Shown piece by piece: positions 55,233-63,175 of a DNA stretch of 64,000 nucleotides. Below the pieces are notes generated by a model that worked only from the letters and a program-made list of their open reading frames with translations, had not been told where the DNA came from and did no database searches. The position numbers were made by a program, and so were the translations under genes. Position 1 is the stretch's first letter; each line of letters starts with the position of its first letter. The DNA comes from DATFNI01 sp963787205 (lineage in GTDB: Bacteria; Bacteroidota; Rhodothermia; Balneolales; DATFMH01): NCBI GenBank assembly GCA_963787205.1, contig CAWBCD010000006.1, forward strand, positions 1-64,000, written 5' to 3'.

Positions 55233-57377
55233 CTACTTGATGACAGCCAGCTTGCCCCTCTGGACTTTTCCTGTGTCCAGATCCTTCACTGTGTATAAAT
55301 AGAGACCGGTAGATAGATTTTGCCGGCTCTCACTCAGCAGATCCCAGGCGTGTTCACCTCCTGAAACAACTCTGTTATCTGCACTGAAGTCGTTAAACCA
55401 CCGAATATCCCCGTTATAGGTGGATGCATCGTGGTTTAACTCTGCTACGATTTCGCCGGCCAGAGTATAGACGCGAATCTGTGCATGGGCCGGCAGGTTG
55501 TAGAAGATTATTTTGCGCGTGAGTTCATTTCCTCCATCCCACGCAGCATTCACCCGGTAGGGATTTGGATAGACTCCAACCTTATGGTCTGAGCTTCCAA
55601 ATTGTGTATTGACGGCTGTTCCCGGAAATACCCTTACGGCGTTTGCATTCCGGCTCGATTCCAATGAGCCAACGGAGACGGTGCTGTCTCCTCCTCCATT
55701 ATCAAATGCCGTTACCGAAAACTGGTATTGCCAGCCGGACAACAGGTCCTTCATCTCATACTTGTACCAATAATGTGTGGTGTCCCCCTGGAAAACGACC
55801 GGATTATTCAATCGAACATCAGAAAACCCGTTATTAAATCCGATGTCGTTTCCGGCAGAGTCGTACTGGGCAACCAGTTGTGCGTTAGTAGAGATCGTGC
55901 CCTTGATGTCATCTCCCAGATTGGATCGATATATGCGATATCCTTCAAAATCTTTTTTACCGGAGACGGGGTCAATCGAGGCTTCTGCGCGCCGATCCCA
56001 ATAAATAGTGGCTTCTCCATTTCCAGCAACAACGTGTATTTTAGGACTGCGTGGCGGTTCCGGAATAAGATAACGATCCAGTTTTCCATTATTATTTATA
56101 TCCTCACCCGGATCAAGCTGTCCATTATGATTTTTGTCCTCTCCATAAAACGTGCGGAAAGCCCAGTTTATATTCGCAACCAGGTTGGTACGGGTCTCTT
56201 CATTATCAATTTCTTTCGATGTTTGACCGTTGATAATGTTGAATCCCTGGTACTTGGGTGGCTTCAACGCACCCACAAAAGCGAAATAGACATCAAACGA
56301 CTCGCCCGGAGCTATCCTTGAGAACGGGCCTATGGAAATCATTGAGATATAGTTCCCATTAGCAGTTGTTCCGTCTGTTCGCAGTTTTTCCCTGTAACTG
56401 TCGATAGGGAAAACGCTTGCCATTCGACTGTAGCGATCCTGATCATCGATCGGCGCCCTGAAATCACCGGAGCCGGAACTGAACAACCAGTAACTCGGCC
56501 CGATTCGCGGAGCACGCATCCCTTTGGATTTTAGGAAATCACTATTCGTTGGATAATAGTACTGGTTCTGATACTCCGATCCGATCAGAGAAATACCGCC
56601 ATAGGTGTTAAGGCTGGGATCATCCGTCGAACCGGCATCAAACACATAGATGGTGCGAAGGCTGTCCAGATATCCAACACCATTCTTGTTAAAAAAAGCT
56701 GATCCTGTCTCTACGGCACTGTTCACATTTCGATCCACCAGATCGGCATACATTCCCACATAGACACTGTCCCATTCCGCTTCACTGTGGTTGGTTATCC
56801 GGTACCGAAGGATGCTGAACGGTTCTGTAAAACTGAAGTTCCAGTTGTAGCTGTCCAGCTCCACGTCGGCATACAACGGATGATCATGGTTCGAGATTGG
56901 GATGGAACCCGTCTGCGTTTGGACAGACACGCGTTTATCTGAGAAATAGGCAATTAAATCCTGATGACTGACAGCAAGGGGCGAAAAAAGAGGCGAATCC
57001 GTCAGCGAGGAACGCTCTTCAATCGGCGTGCCGTCGTTTGTGAACTCAAAGCCCGCCTTTCCCGTTGCATAGCCGGCAGAATTTGTCACGGCTGCCGTAG
57101 AAACCAGCAACTGGGAACCACCGCTGTAGGCACCAATCCATAATCCTGCCTCGAACAAATGTTCCTGACCGGAATTCAGCGGGTACTCCATGCTGGGTTC
57201 ACCACCGGGATTATTGCGAACATCCGGCTTTCCTATTGTTCCTACATTAGTTATCGACAAGCCGATATTTCCAACAGAGGTTGTTTTCCTGTCAAATACC
57301 TGTTGCCCCAAAACCGGACCGGCCAGGATGACGACCCCCATTACAGCGGCCCAAAAGCCGCACTTCTTGACTTTCAT
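55233..57377 (-). CDS. Large secreted protein with EF-hand-like loops and a C-terminal YPNP domain
   Basis: This 714-residue protein has a signal peptide (FWAAVMGVVILAGPVLG). It opens the six-gene operon. Near residue 415 two calcium-loop motifs of D-x-N-x-N-G-x-L-D type occur (DKNHNGQLDPGED and DINNNGKLD). They are followed by an Fn3-like domain (SPKIHVVAGNGEATIYWDRR to YQFSVTAFDNGGGDS). The C-terminus has VGVYPNPYRVNAAW and ends in STGLYLYTVKDLDTGKVQRG, which is FlgD-like and resembles type IX sorting domains, though less canonical than that of the next gene. The function is unknown; a surface structural or binding protein is likely. Confidence 0.8.
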   Translation of the reverse strand: MKVKKCGFWAAVMGVVILAGPVLGQQVFDRKTTSVGNIGLSITNVGTIGKPDVRNNPGGEPSMEYPLNSGQEHLFEAGLWIGAYSGGSQLLVSTAAVTNSAGYATGKAGFEFTNDGTPIEERSSLTDSPLFSPLAVSHQDLIAYFSDKRVSVQTQTGSIPISNHDHPLYADVELDSYNWNFSFTEPFSILRYRITNHSEAEWDSVYVGMYADLVDRNVNSAVETGSAFFNKNGVGYLDSLRTIYVFDAGSTDDPSLNTYGGISLIGSEYQNQYYYPTNSDFLKSKGMRAPRIGPSYWLFSSGSGDFRAPIDDQDRYSRMASVFPIDSYREKLRTDGTTANGNYISMISIGPFSRIAPGESFDVYFAFVGALKPPKYQGFNIINGQTSKEIDNEETRTNLVANINWAFRTFYGEDKNHNGQLDPGEDINNNGKLDRYLIPEPPRSPKIHVVAGNGEATIYWDRRAEASIDPVSGKKDFEGYRIYRSNLGDDIKGTISTNAQLVAQYDSAGNDIGFNNGFSDVRLNNPVVFQGDTTHYWYKYEMKDLLSGWQYQFSVTAFDNGGGDSTVSVGSLESSRNANAVRVFPGTAVNTQFGSSDHKVGVYPNPYRVNAAWDGGNELTRKIIFYNLPAHAQIRVYTLAGEIVAELNHDASTYNGDIRWFNDFSADNRVVSGGEHAWDLLSESRQNLSTGLYLYTVKDLDTGKVQRGKLAVIK

Positions 57378-57417
57378 CCTCTCTCCACATAAAAACTTCT
57401 TTAATATCCTCCGACCA

Positions 57418-57448
57418 CAAAGATATCAGCCTTGAATTCAATGTCAAA
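57418..57448 (-). promoter_or_regulatory. Bacteroidetes-type promoter of the six-gene envelope operon
   Basis: On the minus strand, TTTG (57448-57445) is followed by exactly 19 bases and TATCTTTG (57425-57418). Both elements match the -33 TTTG and -7 TAnnTTTG consensus perfectly at the preferred spacing. Transcription would start near 57411, giving a leader of about 35 bases before the 714-residue protein gene. Confidence 0.8.
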
Positions 57449-57531
57449 GCTTTCTAAATATTTTTGTAATTTCTTTACATGAAGTGGGTCATTGTGTGCA
57501 CCCAAGCCGCGCAGAAAAAACAGGCATTTTT

Positions 57532-57552
57532 GCATAAAATTCGATTTTATGC
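57532..57552. promoter_or_regulatory. Palindrome in the divergent region between the two TonB receptor operons
   Basis: Perfect nine-base arms (GCATAAAAT and its complement) flank TCG. It lies 155 bases upstream of the minus-strand operon and 255 bases before the plus-strand receptor, within a 429-base divergent region (57378-57806) that has no gene. It could be an operator for one or both operons; no regulator is encoded nearby. Confidence 0.5.
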
Positions 57553-57806
57553 CCCCGATTTTTACTGTTAAAAAATTGTTAAAAGGGCATTATCAAATTG
57601 CAATCAGTGATCAGATGGACGCAATCAGCCGTTTCTTATTCTTATATTTTCGCGGCAAAAATTTTATTCATTCACATGCTACAAACTAGACGTATTTGTC
57701 CAGTGTGTGCAATCATCATCTAACACATGGAATCCAGGTTCTTGTAGGTGAACCGTGCGATTTCTGGTATGCAAAACAAAAAAACATAAATCAACTAACG
57801 TCTTTT

Positions 57807-60410
57807 ATGAAACGTAGTTTACAAATTCTTCTACTATTGTTGGCTATACCTTTTATGGCTATGGCTCAGAATACCTATACCATTACCGGTAAGGTAGTTG
57901 ACAAGAGCAATGGGGATCCGTTGCCAGGGGCAAACATCGTTTTGGTGGGTACCACTTTCGGCAACGCATCAAGGACAGACGGGACCTTTAAAATTACAGA
58001 TGTTCCCGGCGGTACTTATAAAGTACGCGTATCATATGTAGGATACACGGCTCAAACCGTCAATGTAAATCTGAATCACAATGTTAATCTTGGAACCGTT
58101 GAACTTCCGGAATATGAATTTTCCAAACAGATAATTGTAAGTGCTAAACGGGCGGAATTTCGAAAAACTCCGGTAGCTTTCTCAACTGTGAGTTCTCAGG
58201 ATATTCAAGAAGTCGGTGCTGCCAATCAGGATTTGTCTATGGCCACTGCCGATATTCCTAACGTTTATGCTACCAGCAGTTCCGGTGGTGTCGGCGACTC
58301 GAGGGTATCCGTACGCGGTTTCAGTGATAATAATGTTGGTATTTTGATAAATGGTGTTCCCGTTAATGACATGGAAAGTGGCCATATGTACTGGTCCGAC
58401 TGGTCAGGCCTGGCCCAGGTTGCCAACAACATTCAGGTTACGATGGGTTTGGGCTCCAATCCATTGTCGACCGAGGCTGTCGGTGGGACAATTAACATTA
58501 CCACCTCCTCGCTGAAAGCCCAAAAAGGCGGACATGTAACTCTTGGAGTCGGCGACTATGGCCGCCAGGAGCTTGGTGTTGAATACAGCACTGGTCTTCA
58601 AGACGCCGGCAATGGCGGGAAATTTGGTGTAACAGCTTTGGTTGACCGCTATAACACCAGTGCTTATTTCAATCACAGTCAGGCACAAGGTTTTACCTTC
58701 TTCCTTACAACGGGCTACACCAAGGGTAATAACACGATCAATTTCACTACTTTTGGCACGCCACAGACTCACGATCAACGAACCAGTGCACTGACACCAT
58801 CCGAATGGGCTCAGTTTGGATATAAATACAATCCAAACGTCGGCTTCTATGGAACTGGTAATAATATGCAGTTCATCAACACTCGTGTTAATTATTACTT
58901 CAAGCCGGTATTCTCTATTGATGACACTTACCGTATCAATGACAGGCAAATGATCACTGGTACCTTATACTACAGCTTTGGTATTGGTTATGGTTCAGGA
59001 CCTCTTGGTCAATATGCCCCTTCAGATCCGGAAACAGGGTTATTGGATTTCAATCAGGTTTTTACTTATAACGCTAACAATCCTGATACGCTTCAAACCT
59101 ACAGTGGAAGCACCGTTTCCGGGAATGCATCCAAGACGATTCTGCGAGACTCCCACAATGATCACAAATGGGGTGGCCTGATTGTCAACTACGAAAACAA
59201 GCTGACCGATAAGTTGACCATGAACCTCTCCTTTGATGGCCGCGATTACGTAGGCTCGCACTACCGAACAGTTCGGAACCTGATGGGCGGGGACTTTTAT
59301 GTCGAAAAGTATAATGCAAATTACGGTCAAATTGCTGCTTTCAAACAAGACAAGATCGGATATTACGATCTTGGCTATGTAAAAAAATTAGGTGGAAACC
59401 TTCAGCTGGAATATACTACAAATCAATTCAGCGCTTTCTTGGACGGTAGTTTATCCAACACTGGCTATGCCCGTAAAGATTACTTTATCAAGAACACACC
59501 TAAAACTAAGTTCTACAACATAACAGGCTATATTGTCAAAGGTGGCGTCAATGTTAACCTTACAAGTTGGCTTAATGTTTTTGCCAATGCTGGTTATGAC
59601 AGCAAAGCTCCTTATTTCGATGGGGTATTCAGTGGCTTCAACAACGACGTAAACCAAAAACTTCGTAATGAGACAGTTAAATCCATTGAGCTTGGTATTG
59701 GTTTGAAACCGAATGACCGAAGCAACATTACAATTGACTACTACCATACCAACTGGGATAATCAAACTTTCAATGTAAGCAAACCCGTAGCACCTGGTTC
59801 AAGCAATTACGTTTATTACAACACAACCGGCTTGAACGAAGTCCACGAAGGTCTTGAAATCAGAGGTAAATATGTTGTAGGCCGTGATTTTTACCTTAAA
59901 GGCGGATTAGCTATCAGTAATAACTACTACGCTAATAACGTAAATTCTAAAATTTTCAACGACAACCAACAACAGGTTGGTACGGCTAACCTTTATATTA
60001 AAGACCTCAAAGTGAGTGGTGCTCCCCAAACGAGTGCCTCGCTTGGATTCCATTACCAATTCGGTCTCGGAGGCGATGGAAACTACTTCTTTATTAATCC
60101 AATGGCCCGGTTAAACGCTCGCTACTTTGCTTCCTTTAACCCGGAAAACCGTACGCAAGCAGGCGATCAAAATCGACAAGCTTACGAAATCAATCCGTAC
60201 AGCATCATCGATTTTACTTCTGGATATACCATCAACTTCAGGAACTCAATAACCTCTATTCAGTCTGTCCAGGTACTGCTCAGTCTGACAAACCTGATGG
60301 ATGCTCACTATATTTCTGATGCATATGATAACGATGGTACCTATCGAAACCTAGATGTCTATTTTGGACGTCCGAGAACGCTGAACGTTAGTTTCAAAGT
60401 CAACTTCTAA
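57807..60410 (+). CDS. TonB-dependent receptor with carboxypeptidase-like N-terminal domain
   Basis: This 867-residue outer-membrane transporter has a signal peptide (RSLQILLLLLAIPFMAMAQ). A carboxypeptidase-like domain follows (YTITGKVVDKSNGDPLPGAN), then a plug (VYATSSSGGVGDSRVSVRGF, GLGSNPLSTEAVGGTINIT) and a barrel ending in RPRTLNVSFKVNF with terminal Phe. A frame is open from 57696 but ATG at 57807 begins the signal peptide. The plug and barrel resemble siderophore or vitamin receptors (FecA-like); the substrate is not clear and no SusD or regulatory gene is adjacent. It is monocistronic with its own terminator. Confidence 0.9.
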   Translation: MKRSLQILLLLLAIPFMAMAQNTYTITGKVVDKSNGDPLPGANIVLVGTTFGNASRTDGTFKITDVPGGTYKVRVSYVGYTAQTVNVNLNHNVNLGTVELPEYEFSKQIIVSAKRAEFRKTPVAFSTVSSQDIQEVGAANQDLSMATADIPNVYATSSSGGVGDSRVSVRGFSDNNVGILINGVPVNDMESGHMYWSDWSGLAQVANNIQVTMGLGSNPLSTEAVGGTINITTSSLKAQKGGHVTLGVGDYGRQELGVEYSTGLQDAGNGGKFGVTALVDRYNTSAYFNHSQAQGFTFFLTTGYTKGNNTINFTTFGTPQTHDQRTSALTPSEWAQFGYKYNPNVGFYGTGNNMQFINTRVNYYFKPVFSIDDTYRINDRQMITGTLYYSFGIGYGSGPLGQYAPSDPETGLLDFNQVFTYNANNPDTLQTYSGSTVSGNASKTILRDSHNDHKWGGLIVNYENKLTDKLTMNLSFDGRDYVGSHYRTVRNLMGGDFYVEKYNANYGQIAAFKQDKIGYYDLGYVKKLGGNLQLEYTTNQFSAFLDGSLSNTGYARKDYFIKNTPKTKFYNITGYIVKGGVNVNLTSWLNVFANAGYDSKAPYFDGVFSGFNNDVNQKLRNETVKSIELGIGLKPNDRSNITIDYYHTNWDNQTFNVSKPVAPGSSNYVYYNTTGLNEVHEGLEIRGKYVVGRDFYLKGGLAISNNYYANNVNSKIFNDNQQQVGTANLYIKDLKVSGAPQTSASLGFHYQFGLGGDGNYFFINPMARLNARYFASFNPENRTQAGDQNRQAYEINPYSIIDFTSGYTINFRNSITSIQSVQVLLSLTNLMDAHYISDAYDNDGTYRNLDVYFGRPRTLNVSFKVNF

Positions 60411-60431
60411 GCATTGCCTATTGGCAAGTTC

Positions 60432-60461
60432 AAGGGGAGTCGATACCGGCTCCCCTTTTTT
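60432..60461 (+). terminator. Intrinsic terminator of the plus-strand TonB receptor
   Basis: An eleven-base stem (60432-60442 with 60447-60457, one T-G pair) closes the loop ATAC and is followed by a run of six T. It lies 22 bases after the stop codon. Confidence 0.9.
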
Positions 60462-60580
60462 ATTTTCAATTTTTTCTAATCGTCTTTTGCGATACTGCTT
60501 TTTACCGTTGCATTTAACGTCTCTGTGCATAATATTTGAGCCTTAGTAAATTTTATAACGAATTCTAATTACACCATTAC

Positions 60581-60919
60581 ATGGCTTACATTGTAACTGA
60601 ACCGTGTATTAATTGTAAATACACTGATTGTGCCGCAGTTTGCCCGGTGGATGCTTTCCGTGAGGGTCCAAATTTTTTGACTATTGATCCTGATGACTGC
60701 ATCGATTGCGATGCATGCGTATCGGAATGTCCTGTTGAAGCAATCTACGCTGATGACGAAGTACCCGAAAAATGGGAACACTACATCGAATGGAATGCCC
60801 GACTCGCTGAAAAATGGGATGACCGCATTATCAATGAAACCAAAGATCCGCTGCCGGAAGCCGACAAATGGGCTGAGGTTGAGGACAAACAAAAAGAATT
60901 AAAAGAGGATTGGGACTGA
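60581..60919 (+). CDS. fdxA: Seven-iron ferredoxin
   Basis: This 112-residue electron carrier has two cluster motifs. The first is CINCKYTDCAAVCPVDAF, which holds the [3Fe-4S] site in FdxA proteins. The second is CIDCDACVSECPVEAI, a [4Fe-4S] site. The acidic C-terminal extension of about 50 residues (VPEKWEHYIEWNARLAEKW) is typical of the long FdxA type. It starts 32 bases before folP and is probably co-transcribed with it. Its redox partner is unknown. Confidence 0.93.
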   Translation: MAYIVTEPCINCKYTDCAAVCPVDAFREGPNFLTIDPDDCIDCDACVSECPVEAIYADDEVPEKWEHYIEWNARLAEKWDDRIINETKDPLPEADKWAEVEDKQKELKEDWD

Positions 60920-60950
60920 GTGGTCTTGTGCCACGCAGGTAACCAACCGC

Positions 60951-61817
60951 ATGGCAATATCAACCAGCCACAAATATCTTCAGCTACATGCCCGTGGAAA
61001 GACGCTTGATTTGTCCACGCCACGGGTAATGGGCATTGTTAATGTTACGCCCGATTCTTTCTCGGATGGCGGTTTTTTTTTACAACCGGAGCAAGCGGTT
61101 CATCACATCCGCAAGTTGATTGCCGAGGGTGCCGATATTATCGATATCGGAGGAGAATCGACACGTCCCGGATCTGATCCGGTAACGGCTGGAGAAGAAC
61201 TGGAACGGATACTGCCTGTTCTGGAAGCCATTCGCCGGGAGTTCCCGGACGTATTCATATCCGTTGATACCACGAAGGCGGAAGTGGCCGGACCATCTCT
61301 CGAATCAGGTGCCGATATTATCAACGACATCAGCGGGCTTCAAAACGATCCGAAAATTGCCACTCTTTGTGCACAGTATGATGCGGGCCTGGTGATCATG
61401 CATTCCAAAGGAAATCCCAAGACGATGCAGATCAATCCTAAATATGATGATGTTGTCGAAGAAGTTTACACCTTCCTGCATGAACAAACAGAGCTTGCCC
61501 ACAATACTGGTGTCCGAAATCTGGTTGTTGACCCTGGTATCGGTTTTGGTAAAACGCTTGACCACAATCTTAGTCTTCTTGCTCATCTGCATCGCTTCAC
61601 CGATCTGGGTTATCCTGTGCTCATCGGCGCCTCAAGAAAATCCCTGATCCAGAAATTGATCGCAAACCGTCCAACCGATGAACGTCTCCCTGCCACCCTG
61701 GCAATTCATTATGATGCCATGAGACGGGGCGCATCCATCCTGCGCGTACACGACGTGAAGGAAACGATGGACATCGTGCGTTTCTACGAGGCCATACGAT
61801 CCCACGAAGGACTGTAA
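60951..61817 (+). CDS. folP: Dihydropteroate synthase
   Basis: FolP condenses p-aminobenzoate with the pterin pyrophosphate to form dihydropteroate in folate synthesis; it is the target of sulfonamides. The 288-residue TIM-barrel protein has the two pterin-binding blocks GIVNVTPDSFSDGG and DIIDIGGESTRPGSDPV, and the later LVVDPGIGFGKTLDHNLSLL and VLIGASRKSLIQKL. The length is typical. It follows fdxA after 31 bases. Confidence 0.96.
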   Translation: MAISTSHKYLQLHARGKTLDLSTPRVMGIVNVTPDSFSDGGFFLQPEQAVHHIRKLIAEGADIIDIGGESTRPGSDPVTAGEELERILPVLEAIRREFPDVFISVDTTKAEVAGPSLESGADIINDISGLQNDPKIATLCAQYDAGLVIMHSKGNPKTMQINPKYDDVVEEVYTFLHEQTELAHNTGVRNLVVDPGIGFGKTLDHNLSLLAHLHRFTDLGYPVLIGASRKSLIQKLIANRPTDERLPATLAIHYDAMRRGASILRVHDVKETMDIVRFYEAIRSHEGL

Positions 61818-61843
61818 TCCACCAATTCTATATATATAGTTTT

Positions 61844-61977
61844 ACCTCACCCCAACCCCTCTCCACATCCGTGGAGAAGGGAAAAGAGCAGTAGATTTGA
61901 GAGTTATTGTTTAAAATTATTGAGAACATTTTTTCTAAGCCCCTCTCCATCCCTATGGAGAGGGGTTGGGGTGAGGT
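61844..61977. repeat. Inverted pair of a REP-like repeat
   Basis: ACCTCACCCCAACCCCTCTC and two further bases (61844-61865) face their exact complement at 61956-61977. The right arm is part of a hairpin with arms CCCCTCTCCA and TGGAGAGGGG. The same sequence occurs at 17087. Such CCTCACCCCAACCCC elements are dispersed in many bacterial genomes. The rest of the gap 61818-62183 (366 bases) holds no gene; the promoter for nrnA probably lies at its right end. Confidence 0.75.
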
Positions 61978-62183
61978 ATCAAACGTATTGCCAGAGCCTG
62001 TATCATGACAATTTTGATCGCTTTACTATATTAACACTAATATGGAATGTGATTTCCGACCTAACCTTCGATAATTATAAGATTTTACGATAAGAGTCGT
62101 TGTATTTTCTCACATATAATAATTTTAAAAAGACAGGATAACGGACCTTAGTCATTTTGGGCAGGTCTCAAATGATATAATCA

Positions 62184-63167
62184 ATGCTAAAAAAATTTAT
62201 CAAAGAACTGCTCAGTTACCATAAAGTTGGCGTTTTTTCGCATGAACGTCCCGATGGAGATGCCATTGGATCACAGATTGCTTTTACCATATGGCTGCAA
62301 AAAAACGGCGTTGAGGCTGTTCCATTCAATCAGGATGAGGTCCCCTCCAATATTAAATGGCTTGAAGATTATCTGAAGATTGTTCTCCCCAAAAAAAAAT
62401 TAATCGATCAGTGTGAGGCCTTTGTCTTCATCGATGGTAACCGTGCCAATCGTTTCGGAGAGCTCGGCTCTTATGTCTTTACCACGGATAAACCGCGTTA
62501 TCTCATTGATCATCATCCCGATCCGGAAACAGAGAGTTTTGAGGATATTTACAGCGTTGCCGCCGCTTCTTCATCTGCAGAACTGGTATATCATATCTTC
62601 GGTGCGTCCAACCCGGACCTGATAGATGAGGCGGTAGCCAAAGCGCTCTACACCGGCATCATGACAGATACCGGCTCTTTTCGTTTTGAATCTGTCACCC
62701 CTGAAGTTCACCTGATCGTTGCCGATCTTCTCAGGCGTGGCGATTTTAGACCTAATGAAATTCACGAAAAAATTTATGATGACCGCACGCCTGATCAGGT
62801 GAGACTATTGGGTCTGGCCCTGGAAACCGTAGAGACCTTTGCCGATGGTCAGATCGGAACTATTACCATAACCGACAAGATGCTCAGGGATACTCATTGC
62901 ATATATGCTGACACCGAAGGCTTTGTTTCATACCCGCTAAGCCTGGTCGGTACCAGGGCGGCTGTACTGTTTTGCGAACTCGACGGGAGAATAAAACTCA
63001 GTCTTCGCACAAAATCGGGTATACTCGCGAACGTCTGGGCACGTTTATTTGGTGGTGGCGGACATGACAGAGCCGCCGGCGCATGGCACAACGGACCACT
63101 AGAAGCTGCTAAAAAGGAAGTAATCGAAGCCGGTATGGAACAGTTGGCCTCGTTAAATGCTGATTGA
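62184..63167 (+). CDS. nrnA: NrnA-type DHH phosphoesterase (oligoribonuclease/PAP phosphatase)
   Basis: NrnA degrades short RNA oligomers from the 5' end and dephosphorylates pAp. The 327-residue protein has DHH motifs HERPDGDAIGSQIAF, FIDGNRANRFGE, LIDHHPDPETES and the DHHA1 domain with GGGGHDRAAGAWH. The length is typical of the Bacillus-type enzyme. It lies eight bases before the HtrA-like gene and may be co-transcribed with it. Confidence 0.93.
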   Translation: MLKKFIKELLSYHKVGVFSHERPDGDAIGSQIAFTIWLQKNGVEAVPFNQDEVPSNIKWLEDYLKIVLPKKKLIDQCEAFVFIDGNRANRFGELGSYVFTTDKPRYLIDHHPDPETESFEDIYSVAAASSSAELVYHIFGASNPDLIDEAVAKALYTGIMTDTGSFRFESVTPEVHLIVADLLRRGDFRPNEIHEKIYDDRTPDQVRLLGLALETVETFADGQIGTITITDKMLRDTHCIYADTEGFVSYPLSLVGTRAAVLFCELDGRIKLSLRTKSGILANVWARLFGGGGHDRAAGAWHNGPLEAAKKEVIEAGMEQLASLNAD

Positions 63168-63175
63168 CTGACACT

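Noticed and set aside
57378..57806. Cobalamin or other riboswitch upstream of the TonB receptors
   Set aside because: No conserved B12-box or other riboswitch core was found in the leader; the promoter leaves a leader of only about 35 bases on the minus side.
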